From assembly GCF_900299525.1 (NCBI RefSeq), contig NZ_OMKA01000020.1, forward strand, positions 186,001-250,000: DNA of 64,000 nt. Reading direction: 5' to 3'. The position numbers and the translations under genes are program-made. The notes beneath the pieces are model-generated. The model ran no database searches. It saw only the letters and a program-made list of their open reading frames with translations, and was not told the DNA's origin. This stretch comes from Aquimarina sp. Aq78. Its GTDB lineage: Bacteria; Bacteroidota; Bacteroidia; Flavobacteriales; Flavobacteriaceae. Numbering within the stretch: the stretch's first letter is position 1; the number at the start of each line of letters is the position of its first letter. This document shows, piece after piece, positions 52,879 through 62,313 of the stretch.

Positions 52879-53898
52879 ATGAAAAGTAAATTATCCCTAG
52901 TACTTATCCTTTTTGTCCTACTTGTTGCATGTAAAGAATCAAAAAAGAATACGCCTAAAATTGAGAAACCATTATCTAAGGAAATAGTACTCGATGAAAA
53001 TGATATCTATTCTGTATTGGTTTCTAAAAATAATCAAATTGTATTCGAAGCGTATTATAACGGTAAAACATCAGAGAATGTATCAAACGTTCAATCCCTT
53101 ACCAAAGGAATTATGAGTATCCTTATCGGAATTGCAATTGATAAAAAATTTATCCCCAGTGAAAATGAAACCATTGATACATACCTCAACGATGAGTTCA
53201 AAACTATCGAAGACAAGAGAAAAAAGACGATAACTATTAAACATTTACTTAATCAAACCTCTGGGCTTTCCTGGAAAGGTTTCTTAGAGCATCAAAACTG
53301 GGTAAATAGTGAAAACCCTGTAGCATTTGTCTTACAAAAAAAATTGGATCATATTCCTGGAGAAAAATATAATTACAATACTGGTGCTACCCACTTATTA
53401 TCTGCTATCCTAAGTAAATCTACAGGAAAAACAACCCTTGAATTTGCAAATGAGTATTTATTCGAAGCATTAGACATTAATACTGTGAATTGGGGAAAAA
53501 GGAATGATGGTAATTATGATGGTGGCGGACTTGGATTAGAAGTAAAGCCTCGTGATCTCTTAAAAATAGGTCAATTATTAGAGAATGAAGGTATCCTTAA
53601 TGGAGTTGAAATAGTTTCTAAATCATGGATTCAAAAACTATTTGATGTAAACGAAAAATTAGCTACCGATTGGGGATTAAGAAATTCTAAACATGGTTTC
53701 TGTTGGTATAAAGCAAACCTTAATGGAGATCGCATTGATTATGGAATGGGTTATGGTGGACAATTTATAATCATGATTGCCGATAAAAACTTGGTTATTG
53801 TTACAACACACAATCATGATACCCCAAACGGCATTGAACAACAAATCAAATTCTTAAATAGAAAACTCCCGTTATTAATTGAAAAATACGGTAATTAG
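52879..53898 (+). CDS. Serine beta-lactamase-family hydrolase, lipoprotein
   Basis: 339 residues with a lipobox (LLVAC, Cys18). The class C/penicillin-binding-like fold shows SLTK (Ser73, Lys76) as the SxxK nucleophile motif, YNYNTG with the YxN motif, and a HxG/KTG-equivalent region as GMGYGGQF. Such proteins include esterases, peptidases and carboxypeptidase-like enzymes, so beta-lactam hydrolysis is not implied. It lies in a same-strand run with a true metallo-beta-lactamase gene two positions on. Confidence 0.88.
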   Translation: MKSKLSLVLILFVLLVACKESKKNTPKIEKPLSKEIVLDENDIYSVLVSKNNQIVFEAYYNGKTSENVSNVQSLTKGIMSILIGIAIDKKFIPSENETIDTYLNDEFKTIEDKRKKTITIKHLLNQTSGLSWKGFLEHQNWVNSENPVAFVLQKKLDHIPGEKYNYNTGATHLLSAILSKSTGKTTLEFANEYLFEALDINTVNWGKRNDGNYDGGGLGLEVKPRDLLKIGQLLENEGILNGVEIVSKSWIQKLFDVNEKLATDWGLRNSKHGFCWYKANLNGDRIDYGMGYGGQFIIMIADKNLVIVTTHNHDTPNGIEQQIKFLNRKLPLLIEKYGN

Positions 53899-53917
53899 TA
53901 CATACAAAATTTTATAA

Positions 53918-54454
53918 ATGGCCTCTATCTTTGCTCATGGATTTACAGCATATGCATTTGGTAAAAGTTTTTCTAAAGAAATATATACCAAAAAATTATG
54001 GATATTAGGAATTATCTGTTCAATCCTTCCTGATGCAGATGTCATAGGTTTTAAATTTGGTATTACCTATGAAAGTTTTTGGGGACATAGAGGATTTTCA
54101 CATTCATTACTCTTTGCTTTGCTTCTTGGGATTATAGTTACTTTTATTTTCTATTCAAAAAAAACATTTACCAAAACAGGAGCTGCACTAATCTTATATT
54201 TTACCATTTGCACGGCTTTTCATGGAGTTCTTGATGCAATGACCACAGGAGGGCTTGGGATTGCATTCTTCTCTCCTTTTGATACTACCAGATATTTTTT
54301 TCCGTGGCGACCGATTCAAGTATCCCCGATTGGTGTTAGTGAATTTTTTAGCACCTGGGGCATTAAAGTATTGTTAAGTGAATTGATCTGGATCGTGATA
54401 CCAACAAGTATTTATATCTTAGTGATTCGTTATATCAGAAAACGCAAAAACTAA
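53918..54454 (+). CDS. YdjM-like membrane-bound metal-dependent hydrolase
   Basis: 178 residues with about five membrane segments. Conserved family points are the N-terminal HGFTAYAFGK, LPDADVIGF, WGHRGFSHSLLFA and FHGVLDAMTTGG, together supplying His and Asp ligands. The family is annotated as metal-dependent hydrolase of the inner membrane, of uncertain substrate. It begins 19 bases after the serine hydrolase. Confidence 0.88.
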   Translation: MASIFAHGFTAYAFGKSFSKEIYTKKLWILGIICSILPDADVIGFKFGITYESFWGHRGFSHSLLFALLLGIIVTFIFYSKKTFTKTGAALILYFTICTAFHGVLDAMTTGGLGIAFFSPFDTTRYFFPWRPIQVSPIGVSEFFSTWGIKVLLSELIWIVIPTSIYILVIRYIRKRKN

Positions 54455-54468
54455 CTTCGAAATAAACA

Positions 54469-55215
54469 ATGAAAAACACTATTAAGCCTCTATTTATTTT
54501 AGTGGTACTATTATGCATGTACTCATGTAAAAAAGATCAAACGCATGAAGTCATTACAGTATCAGAAGAGCTTCAAATCAAAAAACTTAATGAACATAGC
54601 TATATACATACATCATATCTGAACACCGAAAGTTTTGGAAAAGTACCATGTAATGGTATGATTATTATCGATAACAATGAAGCATTGATATTTGATACAC
54701 CAACTAATGATTCTGTATCTGGAGCCTTAATAAATTGGATTCAAAAAAACTTAAAATCAGAAGTCAAAGGAGTCGTTGCCACACATTTTCATGATGATTG
54801 TTTAGGTGGTTTAAAGGAGTTTCATAAAAGAAAAATTTCCTCATATGCCAGTAATAAAACTATACGTTTAGCCAAAAACAAAAACTATACAATTCCTCAA
54901 AATGGATTTGATACACGCCTCGAATTAAAAGTTGGAAATAGAGAAGTATTCAATACATTTCATGGAGAAGGTCATACTTCTGATAATGTCATAAGTTATT
55001 TCCCTGATGAAAAAGTACTCTTTGGCGGTTGTTTGATTAAATCAAAAGGGGCAAAAAAAGGATACCTCGGAGACGCAAATACTGAAGAATGGTCAACTAC
55101 TGTTTCTAAAATCAAAGAAAAGTATCCCAAAGTAGAAATTGTGATCCCAGGGCATGGAGCTCATGGCGGGCAGGAGTTACTAGAGTATACTATTTCTCTA
55201 TTTAAAACTGAATGA
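54469..55215 (+). CDS. Subclass B1 metallo-beta-lactamase, predicted lipoprotein
   Basis: 248 residues. All B1 zinc ligands are present: His106, His108 and Asp110 (THFHDDCLGG), His169 (GEGHTSDN), Cys188 (FGGCLIK) and His229 (IPGHG). Lys191 matches the carboxylate-binding Lys of B1 enzymes, and Cys111 matches the CcrA-type residue. The whole C-terminal half follows the CcrA layout. A lipobox (CMYSC, Cys20) predicts membrane anchoring, as in NDM-1, where most B1 enzymes are soluble. It should open the beta-lactam ring, including carbapenems, in the periplasm, but activity is not shown. It lies 14 bases after the YdjM-like gene and 6 before an ABC exporter. Confidence 0.93.
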   Translation: MKNTIKPLFILVVLLCMYSCKKDQTHEVITVSEELQIKKLNEHSYIHTSYLNTESFGKVPCNGMIIIDNNEALIFDTPTNDSVSGALINWIQKNLKSEVKGVVATHFHDDCLGGLKEFHKRKISSYASNKTIRLAKNKNYTIPQNGFDTRLELKVGNREVFNTFHGEGHTSDNVISYFPDEKVLFGGCLIKSKGAKKGYLGDANTEEWSTTVSKIKEKYPKVEIVIPGHGAHGGQELLEYTISLFKTE

Positions 55216-55221
55216 TAAAAT

Positions 55222-56994
55222 ATGAGAGAATTTCAAAATAACACTTCACCAAAAGACAAAAGAAAATCAAAAGTTACTATAGGACAAGCTTTTAAAACCA
55301 TAATATGGCCACGAAAAAATCTTGTTTTTATTGGGTTATTACTAATTGTCCTAAGTAGATTAGCTAGTTTGGTATTACCTATGGCTAGTAAATATCTAAT
55401 GGATGACGTTATCGCCAAAAAAGATTACGAAATGCTTAAAATACTTTTGATTGGTGTAGGTCTGGCAATTCTGGTACAAGCAGTAACATCATTTCTTTTA
55501 ACCAGAATACTAAGTGTACAAGCACAATTTCTAATTTCAGAATTAAGAGCACAAGTACAAAAAAAAGTGCTCTCTCTACCCATTAGTTTCTTTGACAACA
55601 CAAAATCTGGAGCATTGGTATCTCGTATTATGAGTGATGTAGAAGGAGTTCGAAATCTTATTGGTACTGGATTAGTACAATTGGTTGGGGGTACAATTAC
55701 GGCTATTATTTCATTGGTATTACTAATCCGAATTAGCCCATCGATGACATTATTTGTACTGGTTCCTGTATCTGTATTCGGAATCGTAGCTTTAAAAGCA
55801 TTTAAATATATTCGTCCAATCTTCAGGAAACGAGGAGTTATCAATGCAGAAGTTAAAGGACGATTAACCGAAACTCTTGCCGGAGTACGAGTAATAAAAG
55901 GATTTAATGCCGAGGCGCAGGAAAACAAAACGTTTGAAGAAGGAGTCGATCGATTATTTCAAAATGTAAAAAAGAGTTTAACGGCTACAGCGATAATGAC
56001 CAGTTCTTCAACATTTTTATTGGGTATTGCTTCTACCGGGATTATGGGAATTGGTGGGTATAAAATTATGATTGATGAATTGACCATTGGTGATTTCCTC
56101 TCCTTCACACTATTACTCGGGTTTATGATTGCCCCTATTGTACAAATGAGTAATATTGGAAGCCAGTTAACCGAAGCACTGGCAGGCCTAGATCGTACCG
56201 AAGAGTTAATGAATATGACTCCGGAAGAAGAAATAGAGGATCGAAATATCGTATTAGATAATATAACAGGAGATATCATCTTTGACAATGTTTCATTCTC
56301 ATACGAAGAAGGAAAACAAGTACTGCATAACATTAGTTTTAAAGCTCCTTCGGGATCTGTAACTGCTTTGGTCGGTAGTTCTGGTTCTGGTAAATCTACC
56401 ATTGCCGGATTAGCTGCTACATTCTTAAATCCAAAATCAGGAACCATTACTATTGATGATAATGATATTTCTAAAGTAAAGCTACATAGTTACCGACGTA
56501 ATCTTGGAGTGGTATTACAAGATGAATTCTTATTTGAAGGCTCTATTAGAGAAAATATTTTATTTCCTAATCCAGGCGCCACAGAGGTACAATTGCAACA
56601 GGCCGTAAAAGCCTCATACGTGAATGAATTTACAGATCGTTTTGATGATGGATTAGACACTTTGATAGGAGAACGAGGTGTAAAACTTTCTGGAGGACAA
56701 CGACAACGAATTGCAATTGCCAGAGCTATTCTCGCTGATCCCAAAATTATTATTCTTGATGAAGCAACATCAAATCTGGATACAGAAAGTGAAGCTTTGA
56801 TTCAAAAAAGTCTTGGAGAATTAATGAAAGGCAGAACTACTTTTGTTATTGCACATAGGTTAAGCACGATCAAAAAAGCAGATCAAATTTTGGTTATCGA
56901 GTCTGGTAACATAGCAGAACACGGTAATCATGATGAACTTATCGCTGCAGAAGGCAGGTATTTTGATCTATACACATATCAAGCTAGAATTTAG
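55222..56994 (+). CDS. MsbA-type ABC exporter (fused membrane and ATPase domains)
   Basis: 590 residues, a half-transporter that works as a homodimer. Six membrane helices lie in about 30-320 with coupling-helix sequences such as SLPISFFDNTKSGALVSRI. The nucleotide-binding domain has Walker A VGSSGSGKST, Q-loop VVLQDEFLF, signature LSGGQRQRIA, Walker B IIILDEATSNLD and switch His IAHRLST. Export of lipid or drug-like molecules is typical. The 6-base gap to the metallo-beta-lactamase suggests co-expression. Substrate unknown. Confidence 0.93.
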   Translation: MREFQNNTSPKDKRKSKVTIGQAFKTIIWPRKNLVFIGLLLIVLSRLASLVLPMASKYLMDDVIAKKDYEMLKILLIGVGLAILVQAVTSFLLTRILSVQAQFLISELRAQVQKKVLSLPISFFDNTKSGALVSRIMSDVEGVRNLIGTGLVQLVGGTITAIISLVLLIRISPSMTLFVLVPVSVFGIVALKAFKYIRPIFRKRGVINAEVKGRLTETLAGVRVIKGFNAEAQENKTFEEGVDRLFQNVKKSLTATAIMTSSSTFLLGIASTGIMGIGGYKIMIDELTIGDFLSFTLLLGFMIAPIVQMSNIGSQLTEALAGLDRTEELMNMTPEEEIEDRNIVLDNITGDIIFDNVSFSYEEGKQVLHNISFKAPSGSVTALVGSSGSGKSTIAGLAATFLNPKSGTITIDDNDISKVKLHSYRRNLGVVLQDEFLFEGSIRENILFPNPGATEVQLQQAVKASYVNEFTDRFDDGLDTLIGERGVKLSGGQRQRIAIARAILADPKIIILDEATSNLDTESEALIQKSLGELMKGRTTFVIAHRLSTIKKADQILVIESGNIAEHGNHDELIAAEGRYFDLYTYQARI

Positions 56995-57021
56995 TATTTT
57001 TAGAATACAAAAATCAAGCTT

Positions 57022-57261
57022 ATGAAAAATAACATTAGAGGTGGTGATGCACCAATCGCATGCCAATTAGAGATTGACAAAAACTATGCTTGGTGTTCTT
57101 GTGGTCATAGTAAAGATCAACCGTTTTGCAATGGTAATCATAAAAAAACAGGAGGCTCTCCTCCTATCATTTTTTGTGTAGAAGAAACAAAAGAGGCTTA
57201 TTTATGTACGTGTAAGCAGACCAACAATCCTCCATATTGTGATGGATCACACAACAATTAA
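57022..57261 (+). CDS. Double CDGSH iron-sulfur protein
   Basis: 79 residues holding two CDGSH motifs: CSCGHSKDQPFCNGNH and CTCKQTNNPPYCDGSH, each with three Cys and one His to bind a 2Fe-2S cluster. The first has Asn in place of the Asp and Ser of CDGSH but keeps all ligands. Small two-motif proteins are common in bacteria and are redox-active, with unknown partners. Last in a same-strand run, 27 bases after the ABC exporter. Confidence 0.92.
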   Translation: MKNNIRGGDAPIACQLEIDKNYAWCSCGHSKDQPFCNGNHKKTGGSPPIIFCVEETKEAYLCTCKQTNNPPYCDGSHNN

Positions 57262-57409
57262 ACAAAAACTTATATAGAAATTTAAAACCAACAAACATCT
57301 AATCCTAAACACATTACGATCAACAGGTTTTATATTTTTATTTATTGATTTTGATGAGGTAGCATTATAAAAAGTGATTTGCTACCTCGATCATTAAAAT
57401 CGATATATA

Positions 57410-58327
57410 TTACTGTATCGTTTTTTGTTTTTGAATGAATGATTGTAATTTATTTTTATCCTTTAGTACTACTTTGGTGTACTCTATGTCATTGCTTTGT
57501 TTAAAAACTCCTTCAGGGCTAACAATGCAATGAAAAGGAATCTCAGAAAAATAAAATTTCTGCATTGTTTCGGGATCATTACCATTAGTGTTCAATTGGA
57601 TTCCTTTTGGATTCTTATTGGTTATATATTTTACCCACCGTTTTGTATCTCGATCTATTGAAACATCAATAAATATAATACTCTCATCCTCTTTAAATTC
57701 ATTTTTCATTTGTTCGAGTATCGGTTTTTCTGCTATACAAGGAGGACACCAGGTGGCCCAAAAAGTGATATATAATGTTTTTCCTATATAACTATTTAAA
57801 GAAATTAAATTTCCTTCTGAATCAATATATTCTATATCTGGTAAATAATTATCTGAGCTTGTATTAAAATCCCATAGCTTCTGGGCATGTACTAAGTCTC
57901 CACCCTGTGTTACTTTAAATCCTTTTTGCAATAAAATCAGAGGTTGAGAAAGTAAAAAATAAGTAAACACAAAAACCAAAATAACGGCAGAAGATACTTT
58001 ATACACTTTTTTCACCTCTTTTCTTGAAACTATCAAGGTCAAAACTCCAATGATAATAAGCACTATTATAAAAGGGAAATACAAAAATCTAAATGGCTTA
58101 AAAATCAAAAGTGGCAAAAACAGAAAAGGAAGATACTGTATAGAAGTATTTTTATTTATCGTTCCGCTTATATAAAATCCCAATATGCATATCAAAATAG
58201 GCACCCATTTTAGTAATGCAGGATTATAAATAGGGAGTACTTTGAGGAATATAAAAAACAACGCAAATAATAGTATTGCGAAAGAAAGGATTCCCAAAAG
58301 AATTTTAAAAATTGATTTCTTGATCAT
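57410..58327 (-). CDS. TlpA/ResA-like membrane-anchored thioredoxin
   Basis: 305 residues. Four or five hydrophobic helices fill the N-terminal 130 residues, which is more than the single anchor of usual TlpA proteins. A C-terminal thioredoxin-like domain follows, with FWATWCPPCIAEKPILEQM as the CxxC active site, then FIDVSIDRDTKRW and FSEIPFHCIVSPEG with the cis-Pro. It likely reduces periplasmic disulfides. Co-oriented with the ExbB-like gene, 5 bases apart. Confidence 0.85.
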   Translation of the reverse strand: MIKKSIFKILLGILSFAILLFALFFIFLKVLPIYNPALLKWVPILICILGFYISGTINKNTSIQYLPFLFLPLLIFKPFRFLYFPFIIVLIIIGVLTLIVSRKEVKKVYKVSSAVILVFVFTYFLLSQPLILLQKGFKVTQGGDLVHAQKLWDFNTSSDNYLPDIEYIDSEGNLISLNSYIGKTLYITFWATWCPPCIAEKPILEQMKNEFKEDESIIFIDVSIDRDTKRWVKYITNKNPKGIQLNTNGNDPETMQKFYFSEIPFHCIVSPEGVFKQSNDIEYTKVVLKDKNKLQSFIQKQKTIQ

Positions 58328-58332
58328 AGCTT

Positions 58333-58770
58333 TTATTCTATTTCTTTATCTATCCATGTAAAAATAATTGTAGCAATTCTTGAAATTATGAAAACAGAAA
58401 AGCCAAAGACTGCAGGAAGTGCAGATACTTTTAAACCACTTGCAAAAACATGAGTAGAGATTTCATCTATTATTTGTACTTTATCAAACATTCCTACAAT
58501 ACCTATTAACTGCCCTAATAGCCCCCATACCAATGTTAAAAGCCCTATAGAATTGATCAGGTTTATATATTTTTCTGAAGAAACACCTCTTTGTATTATT
58601 ACCAATGTGTTTTTGACAATGATAAACAATACTAATAACAACATAATAACTATTGGCATCATAAAGAACATCCCTCCTTCTTCTATTCTATTACCGATGA
58701 GTGTAAAGATCGATGAAGTTTCGTTTTGTAAAATAAATAGCTTTGTAATATTGAGTATTAAACTGATCAT
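58333..58770 (-). CDS. MotA/TolQ/ExbB proton-channel-family protein
   Basis: 145 residues with three membrane helices: FFMMPIVIMLLLVLFIIVKN, INSIGLLTLVWGLLGQLIGIVGMFDKV and ALPAVFGFSVFIISRIATII. The GLLGQLIGIVGMF and A(S)GLKVSALPAVFG elements match the family's conserved channel helices. ExbB or MotA normally needs an ExbD or MotB partner, and none is adjacent. Role unknown. Confidence 0.75.
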   Translation of the reverse strand: MISLILNITKLFILQNETSSIFTLIGNRIEEGGMFFMMPIVIMLLLVLFIIVKNTLVIIQRGVSSEKYINLINSIGLLTLVWGLLGQLIGIVGMFDKVQIIDEISTHVFASGLKVSALPAVFGFSVFIISRIATIIFTWIDKEIE

Positions 58771-58793
58771 TCTATAAAATCTATTTTAAAAAG

Positions 58794-60233
58794 TTAATTT
58801 TTGATAATTTCTATTTCTGGGTACTCTTTCCCTGTAAAAGTTCTTTTTATTTCTAATGGTTGTTGTTTAACATATTTATTAAAAAAAGTAAGAATCAATT
58901 GATTAGTAATATAAGACATTCTTTCTGGATCGATTTCTCCTGTTTCTGTAAGTGAATGGATTTTTGACCAATACCCAAGATCTCCAAAATTAGCATGACC
59001 TGTCGACTTTATCGTAGCCAAATAGTAATCATTTTTTGCCACTTGATCGTATACATAAAAATTTGGAGTAAAAAATTTATCATAATTTCTGTCGGCATGC
59101 ATTACCAAGAGTGGTGTTTTCAAGGTTGTATCGATTACTCTTCCAAATTGTGCTCCATCCATATTGATTACTCCCTTAATCATTTTATTTACCGAAGCAT
59201 TTTGCACTACCGCTGCTCCTCCCCATGAATGACCCAATAATCCAACTTGATCCATATTCAACTTTTGATATAAAAAGCTATTCGAATCCTCGTTTAACAA
59301 GATCAATTGATCTATGACAAACGAAATATCATCTGACCACCTATCAAGGCTTTCAAAATAAGGCAAATAATGTATCAACTCATAGGCTGCTTTATTACCT
59401 TGTTCATCTTTTGTATTGAGTGCTAAATCCATCTTCTTTTTCACAAAACCAAAATCCACCTCTGTATTCATCTTGTCAATATTTTTTTGGCTCCATTTGA
59501 TTTGCTTTCCTTGATATTCTGTAAGAAAGGATTCATATGTATGATGTATTGCAAAAACCACATATCCCTGACTTACAATTTCTTCAATAATAGAAGTATA
59601 CATTTCACTATTCCATAATAATCCATGAGATAAAACCACAACAGGTAACTGCTTATTTTTTATAATCGGAAGTGATTTTTGAGTATGAGTCTTTGTAAGG
59701 TCAAAATGTGTAGCAATGATAGAAGGCATACCTTTACTTTCTACAAAAGCTTCTGCATATCCATGACCCATATAACGTATAGGGTTTGTAATTCCCAGAT
59801 CAGAAGGATAGTATGCATTTATTTTTAACTTTCTATAATCCCCTTTTTCTTTTGAAAGTGTTTCTTCTCGTGTTTTGTCTTCAAGATACAATGATTCTAA
59901 TCCCACTGAAAAAGTACCAGATGGTTCTGGAAACTCAATTACCGGCATTAGGATACAGAGTACAATACTAATTATGGTAATAATCAATCCTAAACCACCT
60001 AATAAAACCCTTACTACTTTTCTAATGTTTGGGGTATAGTACAACAATAAACTTATCAAAAGTGTGGTATACCCAAAATACATTTGCCATCTAACTCCTT
60101 CTACTACCCAATGAAGTACAAAAAAAATGACACTAGTGTAAAGAAGCCATTTTTTGATCTTTAAATATTGTGTGAAAAAACAGATTAAAAACCCTATTAA
60201 TGAAAGAAGTAAAAAAGATTCTAATATTCGCAT
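58794..60233 (-). CDS. Alpha/beta hydrolase with N-terminal membrane domain
   Basis: 479 residues. Four hydrophobic segments (residues 1-115) precede a catalytic domain with VVVLSHGLLWNSEMY (oxyanion region), the nucleophile elbow LLGHSWGGAAVV, and later Asp (MHADRNYDKFF) and His (STGHANFGD) candidates. The layout resembles platelet-activating-factor acetylhydrolase-like enzymes. It probably hydrolyses an ester outside the cytoplasmic membrane. First gene of a minus-strand trio with the ExbB-like and TlpA-like genes. Confidence 0.85.
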   Translation of the reverse strand: MRILESFLLLSLIGFLICFFTQYLKIKKWLLYTSVIFFVLHWVVEGVRWQMYFGYTTLLISLLLYYTPNIRKVVRVLLGGLGLIITIISIVLCILMPVIEFPEPSGTFSVGLESLYLEDKTREETLSKEKGDYRKLKINAYYPSDLGITNPIRYMGHGYAEAFVESKGMPSIIATHFDLTKTHTQKSLPIIKNKQLPVVVLSHGLLWNSEMYTSIIEEIVSQGYVVFAIHHTYESFLTEYQGKQIKWSQKNIDKMNTEVDFGFVKKKMDLALNTKDEQGNKAAYELIHYLPYFESLDRWSDDISFVIDQLILLNEDSNSFLYQKLNMDQVGLLGHSWGGAAVVQNASVNKMIKGVINMDGAQFGRVIDTTLKTPLLVMHADRNYDKFFTPNFYVYDQVAKNDYYLATIKSTGHANFGDLGYWSKIHSLTETGEIDPERMSYITNQLILTFFNKYVKQQPLEIKRTFTGKEYPEIEIIKN

Positions 60234-60362
60234 TGGTTATTCTATGATTTATTTTGAATCAAAACTAACCACATTGAACTTACCTCATTGCTTATTTGCG
60301 ACAAACTACCAAATTAGCTTTACATATACCTTAAACAGTACCAAAAATGCGATAAACCTGTA

Positions 60363-60386
60363 AAAAGCCAAATCAATTTGGCTTTT
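60363..60386. terminator. Terminator-like hairpin in the divergent gap
   Basis: AAAAGCCAAA and TTTGGCTTTT pair perfectly around TCAA. It can act on either strand, with A- and T-rich flanks, yet it lies between two divergent genes where no transcript is expected to end. It may be an attenuator in the leader of the minus-strand hydrolase gene. Confidence 0.5.
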
Positions 60387-60448
60387 CATCTCGTTAATAA
60401 TGTTGTTTAAAAAAATATATAGATATTACACTCTATTTTGTTTAGCTA

Positions 60449-61519
60449 ATGATTTCTAAAAAGTTTGTATTAAAAATAATTGTAGAATTATTACTTCATA
60501 TCATCTTTTGGATTGTAGTATTAGTTTGCTATACCTATTTCTTTGGACATAATACAGACAACATAAGCTATGTTTTTTCTTTTTCCCTATTCTTAATGCC
60601 TGTTACCATTGGAACTACCTACACCATAATTAATCATCTAATTCCAAAATATTTATTAAAAGAAAAGTATTTACTTTTCCTACTATACTGCGTATATACC
60701 ATTATTATTTCTGCTTTTTTTATCACTATTTCATTTTTTTACGGGTTGATTTTTTTATCATCTTTAAAATTAGAAGGGATGGCTCCTATGACCAGAAGTC
60801 CTTTTTTTCTCTTCATTGCGGTATACTTTGTTGTCTTTGTTGCCAGTGCTTTTAGTTTAGTAAGACATAATTATAAATCAAACTCAGCAAACCGAGAACT
60901 ACAACATAAAGTCTTAGAGGCTCAGCTTAAACTTAAAGAGCAAGAATTACATTATCTCAAAATGCAAATCCACCCTCATTTCCTTTTCAATACATTAAAT
61001 ACCATGTATGGATTTGCACTAAAAAAATCTGAAGAAACTCCAGAAATGATCTTGAGACTTTCTAATCTATTAGACTATCTCTTATATCAAGTAGATAAGC
61101 CTCTAGTATCATTAAAACAAGAATTAGATCATATCAAAGATTATGTTACTTTAGAAAAAATGCGATTTAATGATACGCTAGATGTAGCTATGAATTTTGA
61201 AAATGTAAACGATTCTATTCATATTGCTCCTATGCTATTAATTCCATTTGTAGAAAATAGTTTTAAGCATGGTCAAATAAGGAATAAAAAATTATCTATT
61301 TATATGAAACTAACGTATATAAATAACGTGGTACATTTTAGTATTAAAAATTCAGTTTATAGTTCTTCTGAAAATGATGATGATGGCATTGGTTTGTCTA
61401 ACATAAAAAAAAGGCTTTCCTCATTGTATAATAATAACCATGAGTTATTAATTTCTAAAGATGAACATTGGCATAGTGTAGAATTAAAACTAAACACTTC
61501 TAAAACAAAAAAACTATGA
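60449..61519 (+). CDS. LytS/YehU-type sensor histidine kinase
   Basis: 356 residues. Four membrane helices (about 8-138) with short loops, a coiled linker (NRELQHKVLEAQLKLKEQELHYLK) and a His_kinase domain (PF06580) with MQIHPHFLFNTLN, in which His177 is the likely phosphoacceptor. The ATPase region shows IPFVENSFKHGQ (N box) and DDGIGLSNIKKRL (G box). It overlaps the response-regulator gene by 4 bases and forms a two-component pair with it. The signal is unknown. Confidence 0.93.
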   Translation: MISKKFVLKIIVELLLHIIFWIVVLVCYTYFFGHNTDNISYVFSFSLFLMPVTIGTTYTIINHLIPKYLLKEKYLLFLLYCVYTIIISAFFITISFFYGLIFLSSLKLEGMAPMTRSPFFLFIAVYFVVFVASAFSLVRHNYKSNSANRELQHKVLEAQLKLKEQELHYLKMQIHPHFLFNTLNTMYGFALKKSEETPEMILRLSNLLDYLLYQVDKPLVSLKQELDHIKDYVTLEKMRFNDTLDVAMNFENVNDSIHIAPMLLIPFVENSFKHGQIRNKKLSIYMKLTYINNVVHFSIKNSVYSSSENDDDGIGLSNIKKRLSSLYNNNHELLISKDEHWHSVELKLNTSKTKKL

Positions 61520-62226
61520 ACAACAACATATCCTGTATCATAGTAGATGATGAGCCTACCGCAAGGGAGATTATCTCCTCTCACTTATCAAAAATTGATC
61601 GTATTGAGGTTGTAGCAACTTGTAGTAATGCTCTAGAGGCATTTAATTGTATTAATACCCAGAAAGTAGATCTTATTTTTCTAGACATCAATATGCCGGA
61701 GATTTCGGGGATTTCTTTTGCTAAATCTATTAATAAGGATATCAAAATTATATTTACTACCGCTTATCGCGAATACGCTATTGATGGTTTTGATCTTCAT
61801 GCAGTAGATTATTTATTAAAACCTATCGCTTATGAACGATTACTAAATGCCATACATAATTATTTTGAAGTATATCATAAGGCAGAATCATCAAAAACTA
61901 TCGAAACCAGTTCGAATGATTTTATTTTTGTTCGATCAGATCGAAGGATGAAAAAAGTTGATTTTTCTGAAATTATTTACATCGAAAGTTATAGTGATTA
62001 TGTAAAAATTCATTGCCCATCAAATACTATTATCACTAGAGAGACAATAAGTACAATCGAATCCAAATTACCGCAGCAATATTTTATGCGAACCCATCGA
62101 TCATATATTATTTCTATTTCGAGGATAGATTCATTTTCTAATGAAGAAATCATAGTTGGTAAGAAATCTATTCCTATCAGTAGAAATTACAAAGCTGAAG
62201 TACTAGGGAGATTAGAGAGAATATAA
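61516..62226 (+). CDS. LytTR-family response regulator
   Basis: 236 residues. A receiver domain with Asp11-Asp12 and the phosphorylation site Asp57 (LIFLDINMPE), Thr/Lys switch positions (TTAYREYA, LLKPI), and a C-terminal LytTR DNA-binding domain (about 133-236; FVRSDRRMKKVDFSEIIYIESYSDYVKIHC, MRTHRSYIIS). ATGA overlap with the kinase gene shows translational coupling. Target genes are unknown. Confidence 0.94.
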   Translation: MNNNISCIIVDDEPTAREIISSHLSKIDRIEVVATCSNALEAFNCINTQKVDLIFLDINMPEISGISFAKSINKDIKIIFTTAYREYAIDGFDLHAVDYLLKPIAYERLLNAIHNYFEVYHKAESSKTIETSSNDFIFVRSDRRMKKVDFSEIIYIESYSDYVKIHCPSNTIITRETISTIESKLPQQYFMRTHRSYIISISRIDSFSNEEIIVGKKSIPISRNYKAEVLGRLERI

Positions 62227-62256
62227 AAAAACCACCTTACGTAAGGTGGTTTTTTA
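62227..62256. terminator. Bidirectional terminator between lytTR and lpd genes
   Basis: ACCACCTT and AAGGTGGT pair around ACGT, flanked by a run of A on the left and T on the right. It can end both the response-regulator transcript and the convergent lpd transcript. Confidence 0.85.
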
Positions 62257-62313
62257 TATTTAGAAAATTATTTTAAACTTCCATTTTTTGTAGGAATTAC
62301 ATTTTCTTATTTT

